Shown: positions 12,323 to 19,091 of the stretch, piece after piece
How the letters are laid out: each line of letters begins with the position of its first letter
Numbering within the stretch: position 1 is the stretch's first letter
Source of the DNA: a virus
Length of the DNA stretch: 21,922 bases
Strand: one strand, 5' to 3'
IMG/VR virus record: IMGVR_UViG_3300044701_003550
Location: 1-21,922 of that record
Program-made: the position numbers and the translations under genes
The notes under the pieces: model-generated
The model's input: only the letters and a program-made list of their open reading frames with translations
Told to the model about the DNA's origin: nothing
Database searches by the model: none

Positions 12323-12654
12323 TGCCACAGCCCATGGATCTGGATCAATTTGCGAGGGGTCTGGACGCTTTTGCGGTTCACGACCCGACGCACCTTTACA
12401 TCCATCACGTCCAGGCTTTTCTCGAAGTGGCCCGCCACGGCAGGCGCACCTACGAGGAGATCGCTGCGGCCCTGAGCATCACGCCCGCTTCCGTCTCCCG
12501 CATCGCTCAATCGTTGTCGGACACCCACCGCAACGGCACGCCAGGCCACGGCCTGCTGAAGATCGACCGGGACCCAGGAGAAGGGCGCCGCTACGTGTTG
12601 CGGCTGAGCACCAAAGGCGAAGCCATGGCCCGCCAGCTGCGCAACATCAAATGA
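12322..12654 (+). CDS. Winged-helix (MarR-like) regulator 2
   Basis: A 110-aa protein. HHVQAFLEVARHGRRTYEEI then AAALSITPASVSRIAQSLSD form the helix-turn-helix with the recognition helix near S-V-S-R-I. The wing is GEGRRYVLRLSTKGEAMARQ. This matches small MarR-type phage regulators. ATG 12322 lies within the palindromic site; ATG 12334 (MDLDQFARG) would leave the whole palindrome upstream and may be the true start. It sits immediately upstream of the integrase, so control of lysogeny is a reasonable inference. Confidence 0.75.
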   Translation: MPQPMDLDQFARGLDAFAVHDPTHLYIHHVQAFLEVARHGRRTYEEIAAALSITPASVSRIAQSLSDTHRNGTPGHGLLKIDRDPGEGRRYVLRLSTKGEAMARQLRNIK

Positions 12655-12658
12655 CACC

Positions 12659-12672
12659 AACCACCAACCACC
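12659..12672 (+). promoter_or_regulatory. (AACCACC)2 leader before the integrase
   Basis: Two perfect AACCACC units, 9 nt before the ATG, filling the gap between the regulator stop and the integrase start. Confidence 0.55.
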
Positions 12673-12681
12673 AAGCCCACC

Positions 12682-13671
12682 ATGGCCGGATCAGTTCGCC
12701 GACACAGCGACGGCTGGATCGCTGATGTAACCGTTGACGGGGTGCGCCGCACCCGCAAAGCCAAGACCAAAGCCGAGGCCCTGGCCCTCAAACGCCTGCT
12801 GCTGGAGCAGCTCATGGCCCGGCCCTCGGGGCCCGGCAACGGCATCACCCTTCAGGAAGCCCGCGACCTGTCCCTGCGCATCCGCTGGCGGGGCCTGGCC
12901 TACGAGCGCACGGCCGCCATCTACAGCCAGGAGGCGGTGGACCACTTCGGCCCGCACGCCCCGCTCTGCTCCATCACCGCCCCAATGGTGGAGGAGTGGC
13001 GCCAGAAGCTGCTGGCCAAGGGGAACCGGCCGGGCACGATCAACATGAAGGTCGGCACCATCCGCTCGATGATGTCTGACGCAGTGCTGCACGGCCGGCT
13101 CGATGCCATCGCGGCGCTGCCCCGGCAGCTGACCAAGCGCAACACCAAGGACCGGGTGTTCAGCGACGAGGAGGTGGCCGGCTTCTGCCAGTTCTTTCGG
13201 GCCCTGGGCCAGCCCGCCGCGGCCGATCTGCTGGTGTTCCTGCTGGAGAGCTGCTGCCGCTGGGGCGAGGCCGAGAAGCTCAAGGGCCAGGACGTCGACT
13301 TGGAGCGCGGGACCGTCACGTTCTGGAGCACCAAGAACGGCCGGCCTCGGTCGGTGCCGCTCACCCGCAGGGCAATTGACGCCCTGGCCCCGCACATGCC
13401 GGCGGTGCCCACCCATCGGGTGTGGCCCTACAAGTACGGCACCTTCCGCTGGTATTTCGCGCAGGCCAAAGAGGCCCTGGGCCTGGCCGACGACGAGGCG
13501 CTCACCATCCACACCACCCGCCACACCTGCGCCAGCAAGCTGGCCAGCCGGGGTGTGAGCCAGGGCCAGCTGATGGCCTTCGGCGGATGGGAAAGCCTGG
13601 CAGCGGTGCAGCGCTACATGCACCTCCAGACCGGGGCGCTGGCGGCCTGCGTCGCAGCGCTGGAGGCCTGA
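12682..13671 (+). CDS. int: Tyrosine recombinase (phage integrase)
   Basis: A 329-aa site-specific recombinase. The N-terminus SVRRHSDGWIADVTVDGVRR is an arm-binding-type strand region, a SAM-like core-binding domain spans ~60-150, and the catalytic domain ~155-329 carries Arg193 (CCRWGEA), Lys218 (STKNGRPRSVPL), His277-x-x-Arg280 (HTTRHTC), Trp303 (FGGWESL; the usual His is often Trp, as in Cre) and the nucleophile Tyr312 (QRYMHL). All catalytic positions are present, so it is probably active. It lies upstream of the RNA polymerase, as in P-SSP7-type cyanopodoviruses, and 244 bp before a tRNA gene, a favoured attachment target. Confidence 0.93.
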   Translation: MAGSVRRHSDGWIADVTVDGVRRTRKAKTKAEALALKRLLLEQLMARPSGPGNGITLQEARDLSLRIRWRGLAYERTAAIYSQEAVDHFGPHAPLCSITAPMVEEWRQKLLAKGNRPGTINMKVGTIRSMMSDAVLHGRLDAIAALPRQLTKRNTKDRVFSDEEVAGFCQFFRALGQPAAADLLVFLLESCCRWGEAEKLKGQDVDLERGTVTFWSTKNGRPRSVPLTRRAIDALAPHMPAVPTHRVWPYKYGTFRWYFAQAKEALGLADDEALTIHTTRHTCASKLASRGVSQGQLMAFGGWESLAAVQRYMHLQTGALAACVAALEA

Positions 13672-13674
13672 CCC

Positions 13675-13878
13675 ATGGTTGAGCTGCTGCTGCTCGCCCA
13701 GCTGTCCGGCCCGCCCTGCGGGTGGAACTACGGGGTGGAGATCACGCCGGAGAACATGCCCCTCACCGGCTGCACGGTGCCCAGCAAGACCGACCCCTAT
13801 GGGGTGCGGCTGCGCATGGATCCGTTCTCGCCCAGCGGGGTGCGGGCCGAGCCCGCCAGGCCACCGCTCTACGAGTAG
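13675..13878 (+). CDS. Small unknown protein after the integrase
   Basis: A 67-aa protein starting 3 bp after the integrase stop. The N-terminus is hydrophobic (MVELLLLAQLSGPPCG), and the rest is Pro-rich with Y-G-V-E-I-T-P-E-N-M and Y-G-V-R-L-R-M-D repeats of a beta-strand type. It might be an excisionase or directionality factor by position, but it has no helix-turn-helix and little positive charge, so this is weak. The family is not recognised. Confidence 0.5.
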   Translation: MVELLLLAQLSGPPCGWNYGVEITPENMPLTGCTVPSKTDPYGVRLRMDPFSPSGVRAEPARPPLYE

Positions 13879-13897
13879 GGCCCGGTTTACTGTTGCC

Positions 13898-13913
13898 GCC
13901 CGGCACGCCGGGC
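13898..13913 (+). terminator. GC hairpin before the tRNA
   Basis: GCCCGG-CACG-CCGGGC, a perfect 6-bp stem with 4-nt loop, ends 1 nt before the tRNA 5' end. No T-run follows because the tRNA begins. It may end int-operon transcripts or help processing of the tRNA 5' end. Confidence 0.4.
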
Positions 13914-13914
13914 C

Positions 13915-13987
13915 GGGGGATTAGCTATCTGGTGAAAGCACCCGACTCATAATCGGAGTCAGGCCGGTTCGATCCCGGCATCCCCCA
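13915..13987 (+). tRNA. tRNA with CAU anticodon (Met or Ile-lysidine type)
   Basis: A 73-nt cloverleaf. The acceptor stem GGGGGAT/ATCCCCC is 7 bp and perfect, and the discriminator is A13987. The D-arm is GCT...AGC with GG in the loop. The anticodon loop CTCATAA is at 13946-13952 with CAT at 13948-13950, on a stem whose outer pair is a C-A mismatch. The variable loop is 5 nt, and the T-arm GCCGG-TTCGATC-CCGGC is perfect. CCA is not encoded. CAU with this loop could be elongator Met or Ile2 (C34 modified to lysidine); the CCCGACTCATAATCGG segment resembles plastid/cyanobacterial trnI-CAU. It may be phage-borne or tied to the attachment site. Confidence 0.88.
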
Positions 13988-14071
13988 TCCAATCAGCTCT
14001 GACAGCGAGCGCGTTCACCGAACCGGGTGGAGATGCAGCCTCGATGCGCACCCGATGCGCCTGCCGCACAT

Positions 14072-14181
14072 GCTGCAAACCGCTGCAAACCGCGCATCAG
14101 CTGCAGCGGAACCGATCCGAAAGGTTTGCGGATCTGCAAAGCAAACTCATAATTCGCTGTAGCGCCTTGCACATCTGCAAA
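14072..14181 (+). repeat. CTGCAAA repeats upstream of RNA polymerase
   Basis: GCTGCAAACC occurs twice in tandem (14072-14081, 14082-14091), and TCTGCAAAGC (~14135) and TCTGCAAAAC (~14174) follow. The 247 bp between the tRNA and the RNA polymerase hold no gene. Candidates are integrase arm-binding sites of attP, or an operator array controlling the RNA polymerase. ACTCATAATTCG near 14147 gives a weak -10-like CATAAT. Confidence 0.55.
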
Positions 14182-14234
14182 ACACTTGCTCCGAGCGCGT
14201 TTCAATAGGACGCAGCCAGCCGTGCAGAGGTGCA
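14168..14234 (+). promoter_or_regulatory. Two TGCA-N4-TGCA motifs upstream of RNA polymerase
   Basis: TGCACATCTGCA (14168-14179) and TGCAGAGGTGCA (14223-14234). The second directly touches the GTG start at 14235, leaving no room for a Shine-Dalgarno between motif and start. Confidence 0.55.
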
Positions 14235-16682
14235 GTGAAAAAAGTGCCAAAAGACGCCATTCGCGCACACGGCAGGCATACGGCATTTTCTTCACCTCCT
14301 CCAAACGGCCTCCAAGCATCGCGGGAGGAGGCCGAAACGGAGGCCGCCAAGGCCCGCGCCAAGGCCAACCGGGCGGCGCTGGTGGCCCAGGGGAAGGAGG
14401 GCGCCACCGAGTACGGCCGGCTTCTGTTTGACCGCTGCGGGGAGAAGGTCCAGATCGGGATCGACGCCCTGCTCACCCGCTTTGCGGCCAACCCGGCGAT
14501 GGCCGGGCCGCACTACGAAGCGCTGCCCCTGCTGCTGCACTTCAAGGACAAGGGCCTGGCGCCGATTGCGGCCGTGGCCCTGGGCGCTGTGCTCGACACC
14601 CTCACCCGCCGGCAGAGCTACGGGGTGCTGGCCGCCACGATCGGCCGCCGCATTGAGGACGAGGTGCGGGCCATGGCCATCGAGGACCGGGGCGGCGATC
14701 TGCTGCGCCTGCTGAAGAAGCGCGCCGGCGGCAAGAAGAAGGAGGTGGTGGGCACCCGGGTGATGGGCCAGCTGCAGCTGGACGAGGAGCCCTGGACCAA
14801 CGGCGACCGCCGGGCCGTGGGCTCTCTGCTGCTGGACGTGGTGGTGCGCGAAACCAGCCTGGTGCGGGTGGTCTACGTCTCCCAGCGCAAGCCAATGGTG
14901 GAGCCCACGCTGGAAACCCTGACCCTGGCTAAGTCCTGCCCGCCTCAGGTCGGGCCACCGAGGCGACTGCCGATGCTGGCGCCGCCGCGGCCGTGGACTG
15001 GGCTCTATGGCGGCGGGCACTACAGCAACAGCCAGCCGCTGGTGGGCTGCCGCACGCCCCGGGACCTGAGCTACCTGGACGAGGCGGCGCTGGCCCCGGC
15101 CCTGAAGGTGGTCAACACCCTGCAGGAGCAGCAGATGCTGATCGACCCGTGGATGGTCGACATGCAGCGCCAGGCGTGGGACGCGAACCTGCCTGACCTG
15201 TTCCCCGTGCGCCGCAATCCGCTGACCCCGCCGCCGCGGCCGGAGAACGAGCAGGACCGCAAGGCCTGGAAGGAGTGGCAGAAGGAAGCGACCCGGGCCT
15301 GGCACGACGAGAGGGAAGGCAAGAAGCAGCGGGTGCGCATCGAGCAGGCGTTGCGCCAGTGCGAGCAGGTGGCCGGCCAGCCCGTGTGGTTCGCCTACGA
15401 CCTGGACTTTCGCGGCCGGGTCTACAGCTCCAACCGCTACGTCACCCACCAGGGGCCGGACTGGGAGAAAGCAGCGGTGAGCTTTGCCGCCGGTGAGCGC
15501 TGCGACGAGGAGGCCGCCAACTGGATCCTCAAAGCCGCGGCCGGGCACTTCGGGCTGGGCCGGGCGACTTGGGAGGAGCGGCTGCGCTGGGGGATGAGCA
15601 ACATCGAGCGGATGGTGGCGGTGGCCGAGAGCCCCCTTGACCAGCTCGACCTGTGGGCCGGTGCCAAGGAGCCGTGGCAGTTCCTGCAGATGGCGCGAGC
15701 CTTCCGCGGTTGGCTGGCTGATCCGAGCCAGCCGATCGGGGTGCCGATCCGCTTTGACCAGACGACCAGTGGGCCGGGGATCCTGGCTGCCCTGGTGCGG
15801 GACCGGCGCATCGCCGAGAGCTGCAACCTGATCGGCGATCGCCCCAACGATCTCTATGCGGTGGTCGCCGCCCGGGTGCAGCAGGTGCTGCGCGGCGACC
15901 TGGAGGCCGGCAGCGACCGCGCCCAGCGGCACGCCGCGTTCTGGCTGGAGCTCGGCATCGACCGCAAGCTCACCAAGGGGCCGGTGATGACGACCACGTA
16001 CGGCGCCCAATACCAGGGCCTGGTCGATGGGCTGGTGGAACTGCTCACCCAGGAGGTGGGCCTGCTGCAGCCGTGGGAATACGAGAGCAAGCTGCTGGGG
16101 CCGAGCCGGTATCTGGCCAAGCGGCTGCTGGCCACGCTGAAGGAAGAGGTGCAGCCCTGCCTGGCGATGCAGGAGTGGCTGCGCAAGGTGTCGGCCGCGG
16201 TGGTGAAAGAGCAGAAGCCGGTGGAGTGGACGACCCCGATGGGTTTTCCGATCCGGCTCGGCTCGCCAACCCCAACGCGCAGCAAGGTGCGGACGCTGCT
16301 GAGCGGGGCGCCCAGCTGGCAGAGCGTGATGGATCGGCCCCAGGCCGGGGAGCTCAGCGCCCGGGCGACGAACCGGAGCATCACGGCCAACCTGGTGCAC
16401 AGTTTTGACGGAGCGCTGGCTCACGCCGTTGTTCACAGAGGTGCAACGCATTGCGTCCAGCTACTGACCAATCACGACTGCTTTGCGGCGATCCCGGCTC
16501 GATGTGGCTGGCTGCACCACACGCTGCACGACGAGCTGCGCGCCATGTACATGACCGACTGGCTGGCAGAGATCACAGCCGAAATCAAGGCCAGCTCTGG
16601 GGTTAAGCGGCTTCCGCCGCCGCCGATGGTGGGCGACCTGTGCCCTGGGGAGATCGGCCAGAACCCCTATTGCTTCTCCTGA
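14235..16682 (+). CDS. T7-like single-subunit DNA-directed RNA polymerase
   Basis: An 815-aa protein (T7 enzyme 883 aa) from GTG 14235. The T/DxxGR region FAYDLDFRGRVYSSNRYVTH lies near 390-410. Motif A is IRFDQTTSGPGILAAL with catalytic Asp508. Motif B is KLTKGPVMTTTYGAQYQG with Lys581 and Tyr589, the same 8-residue spacing as T7 Lys631/Tyr639. Motif C is TNHDCFAAIP with Asp748, after LVHSFDGALAH. The C-terminus NPYCFS matches the aromatic 'foot' of the family. It transcribes middle and late phage genes from its own promoters. Motif A departs from the T7-type SG(I/L)QH. It heads the replication operon, with operator-like sites on both sides. Confidence 0.95.
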   Translation: MKKVPKDAIRAHGRHTAFSSPPPNGLQASREEAETEAAKARAKANRAALVAQGKEGATEYGRLLFDRCGEKVQIGIDALLTRFAANPAMAGPHYEALPLLLHFKDKGLAPIAAVALGAVLDTLTRRQSYGVLAATIGRRIEDEVRAMAIEDRGGDLLRLLKKRAGGKKKEVVGTRVMGQLQLDEEPWTNGDRRAVGSLLLDVVVRETSLVRVVYVSQRKPMVEPTLETLTLAKSCPPQVGPPRRLPMLAPPRPWTGLYGGGHYSNSQPLVGCRTPRDLSYLDEAALAPALKVVNTLQEQQMLIDPWMVDMQRQAWDANLPDLFPVRRNPLTPPPRPENEQDRKAWKEWQKEATRAWHDEREGKKQRVRIEQALRQCEQVAGQPVWFAYDLDFRGRVYSSNRYVTHQGPDWEKAAVSFAAGERCDEEAANWILKAAAGHFGLGRATWEERLRWGMSNIERMVAVAESPLDQLDLWAGAKEPWQFLQMARAFRGWLADPSQPIGVPIRFDQTTSGPGILAALVRDRRIAESCNLIGDRPNDLYAVVAARVQQVLRGDLEAGSDRAQRHAAFWLELGIDRKLTKGPVMTTTYGAQYQGLVDGLVELLTQEVGLLQPWEYESKLLGPSRYLAKRLLATLKEEVQPCLAMQEWLRKVSAAVVKEQKPVEWTTPMGFPIRLGSPTPTRSKVRTLLSGAPSWQSVMDRPQAGELSARATNRSITANLVHSFDGALAHAVVHRGATHCVQLLTNHDCFAAIPARCGWLHHTLHDELRAMYMTDWLAEITAEIKASSGVKRLPPPPMVGDLCPGEIGQNPYCFS

Positions 16683-16685
16683 GCC

Positions 16686-16749
16686 TGTCCTAGGACTTGC
16701 GTACGACTGTCCTACGCCTTAGGGTCGCCAAGTACGTTGCAGATCTGCA
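16686..16749 (+). promoter_or_regulatory. Composite operator-like region between RNA polymerase and SSB
   Basis: TGTCCTAGGAC (16686-16696), TGTCCTACGCC (16708-16718) and TGCAGATCTGCA (16738-16749, a fully palindromic family member) fill the 73-bp gap, ending 6 nt before the SSB ATG. Both motif families appear together. Confidence 0.55.
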
Positions 16750-16755
16750 GCACAA

Positions 16756-17445
16756 ATGGCGCGACAAATGCTGACCACCCCCGTGGGCAATGCCTACTGG
16801 GCCAAATGTTTCGAGCCTGAGGAAGACCGATTCGACGAAGGCAAGCCCCGCTGCTGGTCCATCAGCTGGTGCGGCGACCAGAACGACGCCGAAACCCTGG
16901 CTCTGATGCAGACCATCGAGGCCGAGTTCACCCGGATCCATGGCGATGGCGCCAAGCCCAGCAAAAACGCCTGGCCTTTCCGCGAGCAGAACGACAGGGA
17001 CGGCAAGCCCACGGGCTTGATGGAGTTCCGCTTCAAGAAGAACGAGACCACCAAGAAGGGGATGGTTCTCCAGGCCCCGGCCGTCTACGACAGCCACAAG
17101 AACCTGTGGCCAGCCGGTGAGCTGATCGGCAACGGCAGCAAGGTGAAGGTGGCCTTCACCGCCTGGGGCTGGGAGGACAAGTTCGGCAAGAAGGGCGTGA
17201 GCCTGAGCTTCGAGGCCCTGCAGGTGCTCGACCTGGTGCCCTACGAGCGCAAGGCCCCGGCCGATGCCTTCGGGGTGGAGAACGGTTACGTGGTCGACAC
17301 GCCGGCGGATTCCTTCACCGATCAGGTGCAGGAAAAGGCAGAGGCATTGACCCCGAGCCAGCGCCTGCAGCAGCGCGCTGCCCAGGTGGCGGCCGAGGCC
17401 CCCGCGGCACTGGCCTCGGCCGACGCTGACGAGGTGCCGTTCTGA
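16756..17445 (+). CDS. T7 gp2.5-like single-stranded DNA-binding protein
   Basis: A 229-aa protein (T7 gp2.5 is 232 aa). The N-terminal ~165 residues have the OB-fold pattern of the gp2.5/DUF2815 group: MLTTPVGNAYWAKCFEPEED, then KNAWPFREQNDRDGKPTGLM, PAVYDSHKNLWPAGELIGNG and VKVAFTAWGWEDKFGKKGVS. The C-terminus is an Ala-rich linker ending ADADEVPF: an acidic tail with terminal aromatic, which in gp2.5 contacts polymerase and helicase. It coats ssDNA during replication and recombination. ATG and TGA overlap with the next gene (TGATG). The operator-like region upstream suggests separate control from RNA polymerase. Confidence 0.88.
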   Translation: MARQMLTTPVGNAYWAKCFEPEEDRFDEGKPRCWSISWCGDQNDAETLALMQTIEAEFTRIHGDGAKPSKNAWPFREQNDRDGKPTGLMEFRFKKNETTKKGMVLQAPAVYDSHKNLWPAGELIGNGSKVKVAFTAWGWEDKFGKKGVSLSFEALQVLDLVPYERKAPADAFGVENGYVVDTPADSFTDQVQEKAEALTPSQRLQQRAAQVAAEAPAALASADADEVPF

Positions 17446-17804
17446 TGCGCACCGCCGACTTCGAGCTCCGCGTTCCGCTGATGTCCAAGGCGCGGCCCCG
17501 CTCGCCCCGCGGCGGCGGCCGGCCCTACATGCCCAAGGCCTACATGGACTGGAAGGCCAACGTTCGCGCTGTGCTCGGCGAGTGGTGGACCATCGAGCCG
17601 CTCGATGAAGTCCGCTGCCTGCTGCTGTCTTTCCGCGGCCCGGCCCGGGGCGACCTGGACAACCTGGCGGGCGCGGTGCTCGACGCCGGCAACGGTCTGA
17701 TCTGGCGCGACGACCGGGTGGGCGTGCTGCCCACCCTCGCCTTGCGCTGGACGAAGACCCACAAAGAAGACCAATCGATCTACATCAAGGTGATCTGGGA
17801 ATGA
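17445..17804 (+). CDS. RusA-like Holliday junction resolvase
   Basis: A 119-aa protein, the size of RusA (120 aa). The start has PLMSKARPRSPRGGGRPYMP then KAYMDWKANVR. The core GDLDNLAGAVLDAGNGLIWR followed by DDRV gives Asp70, Asp72 and Asp90; E. coli RusA uses Asp70, Asp72 and Asp91. It should cut branched DNA during replication or before packaging, taking the place of T7 gp3 endonuclease I, which normally follows gp2.5. It is coupled to SSB (TGATG) and to the following gene (ATGA). Confidence 0.88.
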   Translation: MRTADFELRVPLMSKARPRSPRGGGRPYMPKAYMDWKANVRAVLGEWWTIEPLDEVRCLLLSFRGPARGDLDNLAGAVLDAGNGLIWRDDRVGVLPTLALRWTKTHKEDQSIYIKVIWE

Positions 17805-17986
17805 CCGATCTCTACCCGCCCCTGCTTGATCAGCGGTGCGGCAACTGCAGGTATTTCAGGTACGACCAGTGCCGCCGACACGCGCCCAGGCCGGAGCACC
17901 GAGAGCGCTGGCAGCGCTGCAGCTGGCCAAAGGCCTACAGCGGCGAGTGGTGCGGCGAGTGGGCCCCACAGGAGGTAGGCCAATGA
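17801..17986 (+). CDS. Small Cys-rich metal-binding protein
   Basis: A 61-aa protein with Cys13-x2-Cys16-x7-Cys24, then Cys near 41 and Cys51 in the context WPKAYSGEWCGEWAP. The layout C-x2-C...C...W-x(n)-WCGEW is common in small phage and prophage proteins expected to bind zinc or an Fe-S cluster. It overlaps both neighbours (ATGA at each end), so it is translated with the resolvase and the zinc-ribbon protein. Function unknown; a DNA-metabolism accessory is inferred from the operon. Confidence 0.7.
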   Translation: MTDLYPPLLDQRCGNCRYFRYDQCRRHAPRPEHRERWQRCSWPKAYSGEWCGEWAPQEVGQ

Positions 17987-18558
17987 ACTGCCCCAAGTGC
18001 AACCACGAACAGAGCCGCGTCATTGATCTGAAGCGGAAGTCGGACGGGCTGCGGCGCGGGCGCATCTGTGCAGGCTGCGGCCACAAGTTCAACACCCTGG
18101 AGCGGATCGAAATCTGGGACCCGACCGTGCACGGCTATGTGGCGCCAGGAGAGGGCCGGCCCGCCCTGGAGGTGGTCCCCGACCATTTTGTTGAGGTGCC
18201 CAAAAAGGTCGCGGCCTCCGCCCGGCACGAAGCTTCCGTCGACGAGGAGTGTGTGTCCTTCGTCTCCCCCGAGGCCCGGCTGCTGCTGGTCCAGTGGTGG
18301 AACGAGAGCCGCAAGAGCAAGCACGGCGCCAAGGCCACCTGGACCCGGGCGGCGTGGGAGGCCAGCGTTCAACGCGTCGCCAACCTGCCGACCGACCTGC
18401 AGTTGGCCCTTTGCCGGGCTGGCGTTGAGCACGGCTGGCAGGCCCTGAAGCTCGACTACATCAAAGACGAGCTGGCCAAGCCCACCGCTGCTGGGCGGCC
18501 GATGCCCAAGGACCCCTCGATGCGCGCTGCGCTGGAGTCATGGCCCAAACCAGCCTGA
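17983..18558 (+). CDS. NrdR-like zinc-ribbon protein with replication-type C-terminal domain
   Basis: A 191-aa protein; GGAGG lies ~8 nt before ATG 17983. Residues 1-43 (MNCPKCNHEQSRVIDLKRKS, then RRGRICAGCGHKFNTLERIE) copy the N-terminal zinc ribbon of NrdR (Cys3, Cys6, Cys29, Cys32; basic R-R between the pairs). NrdR's ATP-cone is absent. Instead residues ~95-170 form a helical domain (PEARLLLVQWWNESRKSKHG, later TWTRAAWEASVQRVANLPTD and AGVEHGWQALKLDYI) reminiscent of phage replication-accessory proteins. A DNA-binding replication factor or a regulator is plausible. It overlaps the next gene by 19 bp. Confidence 0.65.
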   Translation: MNCPKCNHEQSRVIDLKRKSDGLRRGRICAGCGHKFNTLERIEIWDPTVHGYVAPGEGRPALEVVPDHFVEVPKKVAASARHEASVDEECVSFVSPEARLLLVQWWNESRKSKHGAKATWTRAAWEASVQRVANLPTDLQLALCRAGVEHGWQALKLDYIKDELAKPTAAGRPMPKDPSMRAALESWPKPA

Positions 18559-19091
18559 CCCCCGAGACCTTCTTGGCCGTGGCCGAGATGATCGCCGCTC
18601 ACCTGCGGATCAAGGAGGCGGATCGGTGGAGCCCGCACATCTGCCGGCTCAAGTTCCATAGCTTCAGCTCCGAGTTTCCCGAGATCAACGAGCCCCAGTT
18701 CATGTGGGCCGCTGAGCAGTGGGTGCAGGGCACCGAGGCCGGCAGCTTCCTGCGCTACCCCACCTGGGGCGAGCTCATGGCACCGCTGTACCGGTCGGAA
18801 GGTGGCCGGGCCAACCGCAGCTGGGGGCCCCGGGAGGGGCTGCCCGGCTTCGTGAAGTTCCGGCCCGAGCAGGTAGCACAGCTGCCGAGGATTCCTCGGT
18901 CGCTGGCTGCGCCGCCCGATCAACAGAACCTGGCCGCTTATCAGACGGTGGGCCGGGCCGGTGAGGCCGAGGCCCAGGGCCTGGCGCTCAAGCCGATCGA
19001 GGAGCAGCGGCTGTTGGCCAGCAGCGGGCTGACCGATGAGGAGTGGCAGGCCTACCTCGCCCGAGTGGAGGAGGCCGAATGCAACCCCTGA
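18540..19091 (+). CDS. Putative replication accessory protein (helicase-loader-like?)
   Basis: A 183-aa protein. The N-terminal ~80 residues are helical with a repeated pattern (TPETFLAVAEMIAAHLRIKE, then HICRLKFHSFSSEFPEINEP, QFMWAAEQWVQG and FLRYPTWGELMAPLYR), similar in layout to phage helicase-loader/G39P-type domains with a conserved 'F-P-T-W/I-x-E-L' end. The rest is Pro/Ala-rich with a final helix (TDEEWQAYLARVEEAE). The operon setting fits replication. The family match is by pattern only, so the role is tentative. Confidence 0.5.
   Translation: MAQTSLTPETFLAVAEMIAAHLRIKEADRWSPHICRLKFHSFSSEFPEINEPQFMWAAEQWVQGTEAGSFLRYPTWGELMAPLYRSEGGRANRSWGPREGLPGFVKFRPEQVAQLPRIPRSLAAPPDQQNLAAYQTVGRAGEAEAQGLALKPIEEQRLLASSGLTDEEWQAYLARVEEAECNP

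Noticed and set aside
12691-13623. 310-aa minus-strand frame opposite the integrase
   Set aside because: A shadow ORF of a high-GC gene; the plus-strand integrase has all catalytic residues.
13571-13623. Integrase Trp303 in place of His as a sign of inactivation
   Set aside because: Trp at this position is a known active variant (as in Cre); all other catalytic residues are present.
14145-14158. ACTCATAATTCG matching the tRNA anticodon arm (ACTCATAATCGG), as a possible attP core
   Set aside because: Only about 9 identical bases in a row; this could be chance and is too short for an att core.
11504-15846. GCGATCGC octamers (near 11506 and 15836) as special sites
   Set aside because: These are HIP1-type palindromes widespread in cyanobacterial DNA; useful as a host hint, not a local feature.
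14292-16451. 719-aa open frame on the minus strand opposite the RNA polymerase
   Set aside because: A GC-rich shadow of the RNA polymerase gene: low-complexity Gln/His/Leu/Pro composition and no domain, while the plus strand carries all catalytic motifs.
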